Assembly: GCA_965202845.1 (NCBI GenBank)
Contig: OZ241856.1
Coordinates: forward strand, 682,001 to 746,000
Origin: CBDATA01 sp965202845
GTDB lineage: Bacteria; Acidobacteriota; Vicinamibacteria; Marinacidobacterales; Marinacidobacteraceae
DNA length: 64,000 bases
Reading direction: 5' to 3'
In this document: one piece after another, positions 24,791-33,889 of the stretch
How positions within the stretch are numbered: the first letter of the stretch is position 1
Layout of the letters: every line of letters begins with the position of its first letter
The notes under the pieces: model-generated
Database searches by the model: none
Told to the model about the DNA's origin: nothing
The model's input: the letters and a program-made list of their open reading frames with translations, nothing else
Translations under genes and position numbers: made by a program

Positions 24791-25717
24791 GTGATTCGCT
24801 GGTTTTCCGAAGACGAGGTGCGGGAGGCGCTGCCGATGCGCGACGCCATCGCCGCGGTCGAGCGGATGTTTGGCGAGCTGGGCCGGCAGGAGGCCCGGAA
24901 CCAGCCCCGTCAGCGGGTGCGCGCCGGAGGGCGGATGCTCCACACCATGAGCGCCGCCAGCGCCGGCCTGGGCCTTCTCGGCCTCAAGAGCTACTCCACC
25001 GGCCGGGATGGCGCCCGGTTCCTGGTCGTGCTCTTCGAGGCGGCCTCCGGCGAGCCGGTCGCGGTGATGGAGGCCGATGCGCTGGGGCGGATTCGCACCG
25101 GAGCGGCGACCGCGGTGGCGGCCCGGCATCTGGCGCCGGAAGGCGCCTCCACCCTGGGCATCCTGGGGTGCGGCTATCAGGCGCGGAGCCAGCTGCTGGC
25201 GCTCGCCGAAGTCCGGCCCCTTCGGGAGGCGCAGGTCTTTTGTCGCAACCCGGACGCACGGCGGGCGTTCGCCCGCGAGATGACCGAACGGATCGGAATT
25301 CCGGTGCTTCCGGCGCCAAGCGCCGAACACGCAGTGCGCGGCAAGGAGATGGTGGTCACGATCACTAGCGCCCGCCAGCCGGTGGCGCTCGGAGCGTGGA
25401 TCGAGCCGGGCGCCTTCGTCGCCGCCGCCGGCGCCAACTCGCTGGGGCGCCGGGAGCTGGATGCGGAGGCGGTTCGCGCCGCCGGAAGGATCGTGGTGGA
25501 TGACCGCGAGCAGGCCCGCATCGAATGCGGCGACCTGGACCAGGTGATCCGAACCGGCGAACTTCACTGGGACCGGGTCGAGACGCTCGGCGAAGTGGTC
25601 GCCGCCGGCAAGCCCCCGCCCGCCGCCGGGGGAGAGGGAGCGCTCTTCGAGTCGCAGGGCATCGCGGCGGAGGACATCGCGGCGGCGGCGGTCGTCCTCG
25701 AAAGGGGACGCGCATAA
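24791..25717 (+). CDS. ornithine cyclodeaminase/mu-crystallin family protein
   Basis: NAD(P)-dependent protein of 308 residues. It shows GLGLLGLKSYSTG, the family's GRIRTGAATAVAARHLA segment, the Rossmann loop LGILGCGYQARSQL (about 120-133) and IVVDDREQARIECGDL. Members deaminate ornithine to proline, reduce ketimines or act as alanine dehydrogenases, so the substrate stays open. The start is GTG at 24791. Its TAA shares two bases with an ATG at 25717, though I prefer a later start for the next gene. A D-amino acid link with the divergent racemase is possible but unproven. Confidence 0.88.
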   Translation: MIRWFSEDEVREALPMRDAIAAVERMFGELGRQEARNQPRQRVRAGGRMLHTMSAASAGLGLLGLKSYSTGRDGARFLVVLFEAASGEPVAVMEADALGRIRTGAATAVAARHLAPEGASTLGILGCGYQARSQLLALAEVRPLREAQVFCRNPDARRAFAREMTERIGIPVLPAPSAEHAVRGKEMVVTITSARQPVALGAWIEPGAFVAAAGANSLGRRELDAEAVRAAGRIVVDDREQARIECGDLDQVIRTGELHWDRVETLGEVVAAGKPPPAAGGEGALFESQGIAAEDIAAAAVVLERGRA

Positions 25718-25720
25718 TGC

Positions 25721-25728
25721 GGGGGAGG
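25721..25728 (+). promoter_or_regulatory. ribosome-binding site that sets the S9 peptidase start
   Basis: GGGGGAGG ends 9 bases before the ATG at 25738 and after the alternative ATG at 25717. It supports the later start, which also leaves a clean signal peptide. Confidence 0.7.
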
Positions 25729-25737
25729 CCCCGATCC

Positions 25738-27798
25738 ATGAACACACGTTTCCGTTTCCTCATCTTCCTGCTGGCGGGGATTGCGGCCGCCGCCTCGGGG
25801 CAGGACCGCAGCGATCCCTTCACCATCCGGACCGCGCTCGCCATAGCCTCGGTCTCGGAGCCGCGGCTGTCCCCCGACGGGGAGATGGCGGCCTACGTCG
25901 TGACCCGCATCGACCGCGAGGCGAACGACCGTTCGAGCCGCATCCACCTGGTTCCCTTCGCCGGGGGCGACTCCCGTCCGCTCACCCGCGCCGACCGCTC
26001 GGCCGCCAGTCCCCGGTTCAGTCCCGACGGGACGAAGCTCGGCTTTCTCGCTTCCGGGGAGAACGACCGGCGCCAGATCTGGATCCTGCCGCTGACCGGC
26101 GGCGAAGCGACGCAGCTGAGCGACCTGCCGGGCGGCGTCTCCAGCTTCTCCTGGGCGCCCGACGGGACCGCGCTGGTCGTGGTCTCGATGGACCCGGCGC
26201 CCGAGGCGGAGGAAACCGAGCCGCGCCCGATCGTGGTGGACCGGCTGCAGTTCAAGCGGGACGGCCGCGGCTACCTTGACGATCGCCGCCGGCATCTCTA
26301 TCTGGTGAACGCCCGCGACGGCGCCCATCGCCAGCTCACCGGCGGGCCGTTCGACGACCATTCCCCGGCGTTCTCGCCCGACTCCCGCGAGATCGCCTTC
26401 GTGAGCATCCGCCCCGCCGACGGAAGCGACCCGGACGCCACCGACAACAGCGACCTGTTCCTGATTCCCCGGGACGCCGATCCGGAAACGGAGCCGATTC
26501 GGCTCACCAGCAATCCGGGGCCGGATCGCGGTCCGGTCTGGAGTCCCGACGGCGCGTTCCTCGCCCACACCGGAAACCGCAAGCCGGAACTCATCTGGTA
26601 CGCGACCGAAAAGGCGTTCGTGTGGCGCCGGGCCACCGACGAGGTGATCACGGTGGCGGAATCGGTCGACCGGAACCTGTCCGATGTGTGGTTTTCGGCG
26701 GACGGGGAGACGCTGTTTGCGGTGATGGAGGACTCGGGAACCCGGCGGGTGGTGCGGATGCCGGCGCGGGGGGATGCGGCGCCGGAGACGGTGCTGGGAG
26801 GCGAGCGGGTGGTGTCCGCTCCGCACGGTCGGGGCGCCCGGTTCGTCGCCCTCGCCGGAAGCGTGGACCGTCCCCGTGAAGTGGTGGCGCTGGACCTGGA
26901 TGAAGGCGGGGAGATGCGCCGGCTCACCCGGGAGAACGACGCGCTCCTCGCCGAAACGCGCTTGGGAGCGGTCGAGCGGATCGCCTTTCCGAGCGCCGAC
27001 GGAACCGAAATCCAGGGGTTTGTGACCAGGCCGCCGGACTTCCAGGAGGGGCGTCGCTACCCCGCCATCCTCTGGATCCACGGCGGCCCCGTCTCCCAGT
27101 TCTCGACCTCCTTCCAGCCCACTTGGCAGCTGTTCGCCGCGAACGGCTACCTGGTGGTGGCGGCGAACCCGCGCGGCTCGTCAGGCCGGGGCGAGCGCTT
27201 CGCGTCGGCGATCTGGGCCGACTGGGGCAACCTCGACTACCAGGACGTGAACGCCGCGGTGGATTACGTCATCGAGCGCGGCTGGGCCGATCCCGACCGC
27301 CTCGGCGTGGGAGGCTGGAGCTACGGCGGCATCCTCACCAACTACGTGATCACGAAGACCACCCGCTTCCGGGCGGCGGTGAGCGGCGCCAGCGAGACCA
27401 GCTACCGGGCCGCCTACGGGAACGACCACTACCAGCTGGAATGGGAGCTGGAGCTCGGACTGCCGTGGGAAACTCCCGATCTCTGGGAGCATCTGTCCCC
27501 CATCGCCCGCGTCCATCACGTGACGACGCCGACGCTGGTGATGTGCGGGGAGAAGGACTGGAACGTGCCCCTGAGCCAGTCGGAGAACCTGTATCAGAGC
27601 CTCCGGCGGCTGGGGGTGCCCACCCAGCTGGTCATCTATCCCGGCGAGAGCCACGGAATCCGTCGGCCCTCGTTCCAGGAAGATCGCTACCGGCGCTGGC
27701 TCGACTGGTACGACCGGTTCCTCGGCGCCCCGGAAACGAGCGACGACCGGGGAGGGGAGGCGGTCGGGGTCAGAAGCCGAGGCGCAGTCCGAAGGTGA
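25738..27798 (+). CDS. S9-family prolyl oligopeptidase-type peptidase
   Basis: Secreted serine peptidase of 686 residues: signal peptide (1 to about 21, ending AAAASGQ), an N-terminal beta-propeller with repeated SPDG-type motifs (SEPRLSPDGEMAAYV, ASPRFSPDGTKLGFL) and a C-terminal alpha/beta-hydrolase domain. The nucleophile Ser lies in GGWSYGGILT, the acid in CGEKDWNVPLSQSEN and the His in PGESHGIRRPS. It probably degrades oligopeptides or acyl-peptides in the periplasm. The 3' end overlaps that of the convergent TonB-dependent receptor by 29 bp. A start at 25717 would add seven residues before the signal peptide. Confidence 0.9.
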   Translation: MNTRFRFLIFLLAGIAAAASGQDRSDPFTIRTALAIASVSEPRLSPDGEMAAYVVTRIDREANDRSSRIHLVPFAGGDSRPLTRADRSAASPRFSPDGTKLGFLASGENDRRQIWILPLTGGEATQLSDLPGGVSSFSWAPDGTALVVVSMDPAPEAEETEPRPIVVDRLQFKRDGRGYLDDRRRHLYLVNARDGAHRQLTGGPFDDHSPAFSPDSREIAFVSIRPADGSDPDATDNSDLFLIPRDADPETEPIRLTSNPGPDRGPVWSPDGAFLAHTGNRKPELIWYATEKAFVWRRATDEVITVAESVDRNLSDVWFSADGETLFAVMEDSGTRRVVRMPARGDAAPETVLGGERVVSAPHGRGARFVALAGSVDRPREVVALDLDEGGEMRRLTRENDALLAETRLGAVERIAFPSADGTEIQGFVTRPPDFQEGRRYPAILWIHGGPVSQFSTSFQPTWQLFAANGYLVVAANPRGSSGRGERFASAIWADWGNLDYQDVNAAVDYVIERGWADPDRLGVGGWSYGGILTNYVITKTTRFRAAVSGASETSYRAAYGNDHYQLEWELELGLPWETPDLWEHLSPIARVHHVTTPTLVMCGEKDWNVPLSQSENLYQSLRRLGVPTQLVIYPGESHGIRRPSFQEDRYRRWLDWYDRFLGAPETSDDRGGEAVGVRSRGAVRR

Positions 27799-30064
27799 CC
27801 TGGCGCTTGATGTAGTCCCCGAAGAAGTGCTGCTGGATGTCCTGGTTCAACAGGTTGACGACGCGCAGCGAAGGCCGGATCCGCCCTTCCTGGAATTCGG
27901 CGGAGACGCTCGCGTTGACCATCGTGTACGGCTCGGTCCAGCCGAAGTAGTCCGAAGTGAGCACGTCGCTCCAGTACGCCCCGTCGCTGTAGTTGGCGGT
28001 GACGCCGGCGCGGAAGGCGCCGAAGGCGCCGTTGATCCCCACATTCACCCGGTGGGTCGGCGGAGACGGAATCTCCTCGATGTCATCCTGCGAGAAGCCG
28101 CGGAAGGAGGGTTCCGCCTGCCAGGAGTAGTTCACGCTGGCGGTGACCGCGGGGGTGATTTCGGCGCGCAGGCCGAGTTCCAGACCGGTGTCCCGGATGT
28201 ACTCGCGGTTCACGTAGGTCAGCGTCTCCGGAAGCCGGACCCCGGCGAGCGATTCGAGCAGCGGGATCAGATAGGCGGCGTCCTGCCCGATCGCGGCGAC
28301 GTTGTCGGGGAGCAATCCCGGAGGCGCCGCCGCCGCCAGATTGCCGATGTATTGCTGCACTTCGGCGAAGGCTTCGTTCCAGCCGGCCGGCGGATTCGTG
28401 GCGCTGTAGAAGACCGAGTCGGTGAAGTCGATGTTGTCGTCGGTCTCGTTGATGTAGAAGGAGGCGGAGCCGGTCAGCCGATCCCCCAGGGCGCCGGTCC
28501 AGCCCACTTCCCATGCGGTCCGGTTCTCCTGGATGAGATCGGCGCTCCCGGAGACGTTCACCGGAAGCGTGTACTGGACAGGTGCCGGCAGCGCCTCGTC
28601 GGGCACGTTGAGCGTCGGAAAGAAGCTCCGGAAAGCCGGCCGCAGGTCGAAGAGCGCCGGGTTGCCCAGCGGGATCCGGAGGTGGTTGTTCGCAAGCGAC
28701 GGCGCCCGGAAGGCGCGGTTGTAGGAGGCGCGGATCGCATGGCGCGGCGTCGGCTTGAAGATGAGGGTGGTGCGCGGCGAAACAACGATGTTCTGGAGGG
28801 TGCTGATCCGGTCGGCGCGCGCTCCCAGCACCCAGCGGAACCGGTCGTTGATGAAGAACTCGTCGTTGACATAGAGGCCGAATTCGTTGCGGGACGGGTT
28901 CTGATCCGAGAGGGTGAAATCCCAGGTGATGTAGCGGGCGTTCCCCCCGTAGCTCACCAGGTGCCGGTCGCCCAGGAAGCGTTCGTCCTTGAAGCTGAGA
29001 TCCCAAGTGTTCGACTGGAGGGCCCCCTCGACGAAGGCGCCGGCCGGATCCCGGGACACTGTCGTCTTGAAGTCCGATCTGGTGGTGTTGAGAAAGGCGC
29101 CGACTTCCATCGAGCCGCGAAGATACTGCACCCGCCCGTACCCCATTCCGGATCCGGGCTGGATGTGGAAGGGGCCGATTCCGGAGTGGAGGATGCCCTC
29201 GTTCGAGGCGTACCCGGTGGAGACGATGATTCCGGAATTCCCGTCCGGCGCGTCCCAGTCGAGCCGGAAATCCCCCTTGGGATTCCGCGCCGGGATGGTT
29301 CCGTATTCCGGCCAGGAGATGCCGGAGTCGTTCGGAATCGGGCCCGACGGGCGCGCGAAGCCGTCGGAATGGGAATGGCCCAGGGAAATCCGCCACGACA
29401 GCTCGTCGCTCGGCGCATCGGCGTGGGTGGCGGTCATGGACCAGGCGCTGCCGGCGTCCAGATTGCTCCCCGGCGCCTTGCGGTCGAAGAAGCCGTAGCG
29501 CATGTCGAGGCTGGTGCCCTGCTGGTCCCGGGGCTTCCGGGTGATGAGGTTGACCACGCCGCTCATCGCGTTCGCTCCCCAGACCGCCGAAGCCGGCCCC
29601 CGCACCACCTCCACCTGCTCGAGATCGTCCATCTGCGTCGAGATGAAGTCCCAGGCGACGAATCCGAAAAAATCCTGATAGACCGAACGGCCGTCCACCA
29701 GCACCAGCTGGGAGGTGGCGAGCGTTCCGGTGCGCCCGCGGGTGGTCACATTGAAGTCGCGGTTCGAAGTCTGGATGACGTTGGCGCCCGGGGTCTGCCG
29801 CACCAGATCGGCGAAGTGGGACGACCCCTGGGTCTGGATGGCCTCGATGTCCACCACCGCGACCGGGGCGGGGACGTTGATGATCTCGACTTCGGTGCTG
29901 GAGGCGGTTACCACCAGCGTTTCCGAAAAATGCGGGATGGCTTCGGCGTCCTCGTCGGCCTCTTCCTCCTCCTGCTGCTCGGCGGGCGGCTGCGCCAGCG
30001 CCAGTCCCGATGTGATGGCGAACAGGACGGCGAAGCCGAGCGCTTTCCACTGATTCCAGAACAT
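27770..30064 (-). CDS. TonB-dependent outer-membrane receptor
   Basis: Outer-membrane receptor of 764 residues. After the signal peptide (to about residue 25, ending GLALAQ) comes an acidic stretch, a TonB-box-like FSETLVVTAS, and the plug with FNVTTRGRTGTLAT, VLVDGRSVYQDFFG and EVVRGPASAVWGANAMSGV. A beta-barrel with many aromatic strands follows and ends in VTFGLRLGF with a C-terminal Phe. It imports a siderophore, cofactor, sugar or peptide using TonB and the ExbBD proteins, both encoded at 35019-38420. No ligand clue lies beside it; the neighbouring peptidase hints at peptides only by position. The ATG at 30064 is followed at once by the signal sequence. Confidence 0.92.
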   Translation of the reverse strand: MFWNQWKALGFAVLFAITSGLALAQPPAEQQEEEEADEDAEAIPHFSETLVVTASSTEVEIINVPAPVAVVDIEAIQTQGSSHFADLVRQTPGANVIQTSNRDFNVTTRGRTGTLATSQLVLVDGRSVYQDFFGFVAWDFISTQMDDLEQVEVVRGPASAVWGANAMSGVVNLITRKPRDQQGTSLDMRYGFFDRKAPGSNLDAGSAWSMTATHADAPSDELSWRISLGHSHSDGFARPSGPIPNDSGISWPEYGTIPARNPKGDFRLDWDAPDGNSGIIVSTGYASNEGILHSGIGPFHIQPGSGMGYGRVQYLRGSMEVGAFLNTTRSDFKTTVSRDPAGAFVEGALQSNTWDLSFKDERFLGDRHLVSYGGNARYITWDFTLSDQNPSRNEFGLYVNDEFFINDRFRWVLGARADRISTLQNIVVSPRTTLIFKPTPRHAIRASYNRAFRAPSLANNHLRIPLGNPALFDLRPAFRSFFPTLNVPDEALPAPVQYTLPVNVSGSADLIQENRTAWEVGWTGALGDRLTGSASFYINETDDNIDFTDSVFYSATNPPAGWNEAFAEVQQYIGNLAAAAPPGLLPDNVAAIGQDAAYLIPLLESLAGVRLPETLTYVNREYIRDTGLELGLRAEITPAVTASVNYSWQAEPSFRGFSQDDIEEIPSPPTHRVNVGINGAFGAFRAGVTANYSDGAYWSDVLTSDYFGWTEPYTMVNASVSAEFQEGRIRPSLRVVNLLNQDIQQHFFGDYIKRQVTFGLRLGF

Positions 30065-30174
30065 GCGTGATCTCCCGCGGTTGTCGGACTTGGCGCCGTG
30101 CGGGAGTCCCCGAAAGGTAGGCTTCCCTGCCGCAACCTGCGCGGAATATAGCAGGAGCAGCCGATCCATTCCCC

Positions 30175-30180
30175 GGGAGG
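30175..30180 (+). promoter_or_regulatory. ribosome-binding site of the mrp gene
   Basis: GGGAGG seven bases before the ATG at 30188. A TTG one codon earlier is in frame, but the spacing favours the ATG. The 123-bp region 30065-30187 separates this gene from the divergent receptor and must hold both promoters; I see no convincing -35/-10 pair. Confidence 0.6.
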
Positions 30181-30187
30181 TCCCTTG

Positions 30188-31597
30188 ATGCCGAGCGTCA
30201 CGCACGCGGAGATTCTCGAAGCGCTCGCGGGCGTTCCGAACCCGGAATTCGACGATCGGGACATCGTCGCGCTGGAGCAGGTGGCCGATATCCGGGTGTG
30301 CGCTCCGGCGGCGCGCGTCACGGTTTCGTTGCCCAATGTCGGGAGCGGGGCGCGGGAGGCGATCCGCGAAGCGGCGAAGGCGGCGCTCCTCGGGCTGCCG
30401 GGGATTTCGATCGCCCAGGTCCAGGTGGAGGAGCAGGTCGGGGATTCCCGCACCCCGCCGCCGGCGCCCCGGGCGGCGCCGGGCGGACCGCCGCAACCGC
30501 CGTCGCCCTCCAAGCCTCCCGGCGTCCGGAATGTCCTTGCGATCGCGTCCGGCAAGGGCGGGGTGGGCAAGAGCACGGTGTCCGCCAATCTGGCGGCGGC
30601 GCTCGCCGCCGACGGGGCGCGGGTCGGCCTCCTCGACGCCGATGTCTACGGCCCCTCCCAGACGACCATGCTGGGAGTGGACAGCCGACCGGAGACCGAC
30701 GAACAGCGCCGGCTGCTGCCGCGCGAGGCCCACGGCGTCCGCTTCATTTCCATGGGGATGCTCTCCTCAAAGGAGACCCCGGTCATCTGGCGGGGGCCGA
30801 TGGCGTCACGGCTGGTTCAGCAGTTCTTCAGCGGCGTAGTCTGGGGCGAGCTGGACTACCTGCTGGTGGACCTGCCGCCGGGCACCGGGGATGTGCAGTT
30901 GACCATCGCCCAGACGGCTGCGCTTGCCGGAGCGGTCATCGTGACCACCCCGCAGGCGGTGGCCCGCACCATCGCCGAAAAGGGACTCCGCATGTTCCAG
31001 CCGGTGCGGGTGCCGGTGCTCGGCATCATCGAGAACATGGGCGCCTTCGTGTGCCCGCACTGCGGGGAGCGAACGGACATCTTCGCCTCCGGCGGGGGGG
31101 AGGAGGTGGCCCGGGACTTGGACATCCCCTTCCTGGGGGGCGTGCCGCTGGACCCGCGCATCGTCGCCGCCGGGGACGAAGGGCGCCCCACTGTGCTGCG
31201 GGACCCCGAAAGCCCGGCCGCCGGAGCGTGGCGGGCGATCGCGCGCCGGGTCTCCCTCGAAATCGCCCGGACGCAGATGGAGGGGCAGGACGGCCAGCCG
31301 GAATCGGTGGCGGTCGAGGATGGCGCGGTCGCGGTGCGCTGGGGCGATGGCTCGGTGGACCGGCTGGGCTTCGAGTATCTGCGCAACCACTGCCCGTGCG
31401 CCACCTGCGTGGACGAATGGAGCGGCGAGCGCCGTTCGCTCACCCTGCTGCTGCCCTCCGACTTCGCGCCGACCCGGCTGGTTCCGGTGGGGAACTACGG
31501 CACCGGAATCCACTGGAGCGACGGGCACCAGACCGGGATTTACAGCCACCACCTGCTGCGGAACCTGGCGCGCCGGCAACCCGCCGACGCCGGCTGA
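30188..31597 (+). CDS. Mrp/ApbC iron-sulfur carrier ATPase with MIP18 and DUF971 domains
   Basis: Cytoplasmic protein of 469 residues with three parts. Residues 1 to about 85 form a MIP18/DUF59 domain. A Pro/Ala linker (about 88-112) leads to the Mrp P-loop domain, with Walker A SGKGGVGKSTVSANLA, MLSSKETPVIWRGPMAS, DLPPGTGDVQLTIAQ and the cluster-binding CPHC. The last 90 residues are a DUF971 domain, with RLGFEYLRNHCPCATCVDEWSG and YGTGIHWSDGHQTGIYSHHLL. Mrp proteins carry Fe-S clusters to target proteins. MIP18-Mrp fusions are common; the added DUF971 with its CPCATC cysteines is less so and may help transfer. It converges with the relA-type gene 9 bp away. Confidence 0.9.
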   Translation: MPSVTHAEILEALAGVPNPEFDDRDIVALEQVADIRVCAPAARVTVSLPNVGSGAREAIREAAKAALLGLPGISIAQVQVEEQVGDSRTPPPAPRAAPGGPPQPPSPSKPPGVRNVLAIASGKGGVGKSTVSANLAAALAADGARVGLLDADVYGPSQTTMLGVDSRPETDEQRRLLPREAHGVRFISMGMLSSKETPVIWRGPMASRLVQQFFSGVVWGELDYLLVDLPPGTGDVQLTIAQTAALAGAVIVTTPQAVARTIAEKGLRMFQPVRVPVLGIIENMGAFVCPHCGERTDIFASGGGEEVARDLDIPFLGGVPLDPRIVAAGDEGRPTVLRDPESPAAGAWRAIARRVSLEIARTQMEGQDGQPESVAVEDGAVAVRWGDGSVDRLGFEYLRNHCPCATCVDEWSGERRSLTLLLPSDFAPTRLVPVGNYGTGIHWSDGHQTGIYSHHLLRNLARRQPADAG

Positions 31598-31606
31598 TCC
31601 GCCGCG

Positions 31607-33787
31607 TCAGGCGTCGGGGGCGGGGCTGTTCCCGCCGCCGCCGCGCCGGACCGCGATGACTCCCGGCACCCCCCGCAGGGTGCGCCCGATCACGTCCACC
31701 TCGGCGGCGTTTTCGACGGCCACCGTGACCTGGATGGTGCCCTGGCGGTCCTCGTCGGCGGTGGCGCGCACCGTCCGGATGTCGGTATCGGCCTCGGCGA
31801 TGACGCGGGTGATGTCGGCGAGCACCCCCTTGCGGTTCTCCACCTTGACCACGAAGTCGGTGTCGTGCCGGATGCCGGTGGTGGATTTCCAGCTCACCGC
31901 CACCTTCCGGTTGGGATCCTGGATGAGATCGGAGAGCCGGGGGCAGTTCACGTTGTGCACCGAGACGCCCTTGCCCTCGGTGAGGTAGCCGGTGATCGCC
32001 TCCCCGGGCACCGGCGAGCAGCAGGGGGCGCGCTGCACCAAGGTGTCGCCGTGGCCGCGCACCTGGATCTGCCCCGGATCGCGTCCGATGATGCGGCGCA
32101 CGGTCGCCCGGAACCCGCCGCTCTCCGACGGCGGCGTCTCCGAAAACTTCGCCTTCGGGAAGCAGGCGGCGAGCGCCCGGGTGGCGGAGACCTTCCCGTA
32201 GCCGATCGCCGCGAAGAGGTCCTCCAGGTCCGAGCAGCCGTGCTGCCCCAGGACTTTCTCGAGACCTTCGGCCGCCTTGATCCGGCGAAGACTCAGGTCG
32301 TGGGCGCGCGCCTCCTTGTCGAGCAGCTTCCTGCCGATGGCGATGCTCTCGCGGCGGGCCTCGACGTTGAGCCGCGCCTGGATGCGCCGCTTCGCCCGAT
32401 GGGTCCGGGCGATCCGGAGCCAGCTGGCGTCGGGCAGCCCGTTCTTGCGGGTCCGGATCTCGCAGATGTCCCCGTTCCGAAGCGGGTAGTCGAGGCCCAC
32501 CATCGCTCCGTTGACCCGGGCGGCGTGACATTCGTGCCCCACCTCGGTGTGAATCGCGTAGGCGAAGTCGATGGGGGTGGCGCCCCGGGGGAAGGTCTTC
32601 ACCTCTCCCTTCGGGGTGAAGCAGTGGACTTCCTCCGGGTACAGGTCGATCTTCAGGCTGCTCAGGAACTCGTGCGGATCGTCGACTTCCTTCTGCCATT
32701 CAAGCACCTGCCGAAGCCAGGCGAAATTCTTGATCTCCGCTTCGCCCTGGGGCGCCGACGACTTGTAGCCCCAGTGGGCGGCGATGCCGTCCTCGGCGAC
32801 CCGGTGCATCTCCGCAGTGCGGATCTGGACCTCGAAGTGGGTTCCCGACTCGGTGAACAGGCTGGTGTGGAGCGACCGGTAGCCGTTGGGGCGCGGCATG
32901 GCGATGAAGTCCTTGATCCGTCCCGGAATCGGCGTCCAGGTGTTGTGGATCACGCAGAGGGCGGCGTAGCAGTGGGGGACGGTGTCGGTCACTAGCCGGA
33001 GCGCGATGAAGTCGTACATCTGGTCCAGTTCGATGTCCTGGCGCTGCATCTTCTGGTAGATCGAATAGATGCTCTTGGTTCTGCCGGAAATTTCCCCGGG
33101 TATGTCCTCCGCCTGGAGCCGGCGCTTCAGGGTGCGGGTGATGTCCCGGATGAAGTCGTTCGCCCATTTCGACTTGGAACGGACCCGGGCGTGCAGCACG
33201 TCGTAGGTCTGGGGCTCCAGGTAGCGCAGCGACAGGTTCTGCAGCTCCGCCTCGATCAGGCCCATGCCGAGCCGCCCGGCGAGCGGGGCGTAGACCTCGA
33301 TGGTCTCGGTGGCGATCCGGCGCTGCTTTTGCTCGCGCAGGTAGCCGAGCGTCCGCATGTTGTGGAGGCGATCCGCCAGCTTGATCAGGATCACCCGGAT
33401 GTCGTCGGTCATGGCGACGACCATCTTGCGGACGTTTTCCGCCTGGTTGGCTTCGGCGGTGGCGAATTCGACCTTGCTCAGCTTGGTGAGGCCCTCGATG
33501 ATGCGCCGCACATCGCGTCCGAAGCGCCGCTCCAGCTCTTCGGCGGTGATTTCGGTGTCCTCGACCACATCGTGGAGCAGCCCGCAGGCGACCGTCACCA
33601 CGTCGAGGCGCAGTCCGGCCAGGATGGCGGCGACTTCCAGGGGGTGGCTCAGGTACGGCTCGCCGCTCCGTCGGGTCTGTCCGCCGTGCGCCTTGGCGGC
33701 CAGCACATAGGCGCGCCGCAGGAAGTCGATCTCGGCGTCCGGCTGGTACTTGCGAACCGCTTCGGTGATGCTCTCGAACCGGATCAT
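31607..33787 (-). CDS. RelA/SpoT-family (p)ppGpp synthetase/hydrolase
   Basis: Alarmone enzyme of 726 residues. The N-terminal HD hydrolase domain keeps LLHDVVEDT, including the metal-binding HD and ED. The synthetase domain has GRTKSIYSIYQKM and PRPNGYRSLHTSLF. A TGS domain (VHCFTPKGEVKTFPRGATPIDFAYAI), a zinc-finger/helical part and a C-terminal ACT domain (VKVENRKGVLADITRVIAEAD) complete the long Rel form. The intact HD motif predicts both synthesis and breakdown of (p)ppGpp. It ends the 15-kb same-strand run and lies about 100 bp after the TPR lipoprotein. No second long homologue is in the window. Confidence 0.93.
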   Translation of the reverse strand: MIRFESITEAVRKYQPDAEIDFLRRAYVLAAKAHGGQTRRSGEPYLSHPLEVAAILAGLRLDVVTVACGLLHDVVEDTEITAEELERRFGRDVRRIIEGLTKLSKVEFATAEANQAENVRKMVVAMTDDIRVILIKLADRLHNMRTLGYLREQKQRRIATETIEVYAPLAGRLGMGLIEAELQNLSLRYLEPQTYDVLHARVRSKSKWANDFIRDITRTLKRRLQAEDIPGEISGRTKSIYSIYQKMQRQDIELDQMYDFIALRLVTDTVPHCYAALCVIHNTWTPIPGRIKDFIAMPRPNGYRSLHTSLFTESGTHFEVQIRTAEMHRVAEDGIAAHWGYKSSAPQGEAEIKNFAWLRQVLEWQKEVDDPHEFLSSLKIDLYPEEVHCFTPKGEVKTFPRGATPIDFAYAIHTEVGHECHAARVNGAMVGLDYPLRNGDICEIRTRKNGLPDASWLRIARTHRAKRRIQARLNVEARRESIAIGRKLLDKEARAHDLSLRRIKAAEGLEKVLGQHGCSDLEDLFAAIGYGKVSATRALAACFPKAKFSETPPSESGGFRATVRRIIGRDPGQIQVRGHGDTLVQRAPCCSPVPGEAITGYLTEGKGVSVHNVNCPRLSDLIQDPNRKVAVSWKSTTGIRHDTDFVVKVENRKGVLADITRVIAEADTDIRTVRATADEDRQGTIQVTVAVENAAEVDVIGRTLRGVPGVIAVRRGGGGNSPAPDA

Positions 33788-33817
33788 GGGGTTGCTGCCG
33801 GGGGCCGGTCTGGATCG

Positions 33818-33842
33818 GCCGGCCCGATCCTCAGGGGCCGGC
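33818..33842 (-). promoter_or_regulatory. hairpin in the leader of the relA-type gene
   Basis: Eight-base arms 33818-33825 and 33835-33842 pair perfectly around a 9-base loop, 30 bp upstream of the ATG at 33787. No T run follows on the gene's strand, so it is not a good terminator. The 102-bp gap 33788-33889 is otherwise GC-rich and featureless to me. Confidence 0.35.
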
Positions 33843-33889
33843 CGCGTCCGGGGAAGCGACCGGCCTGGAAGTGACGCCGAACGGGGACG

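Noticed and set aside
31992..33874. Long open frames antisense to the relA-type gene and many similar frames elsewhere
   Set aside because: High GC makes stop codons rare on the opposite strand; these frames lack family motifs and recognisable starts, whereas the annotated strand shows clear domains.
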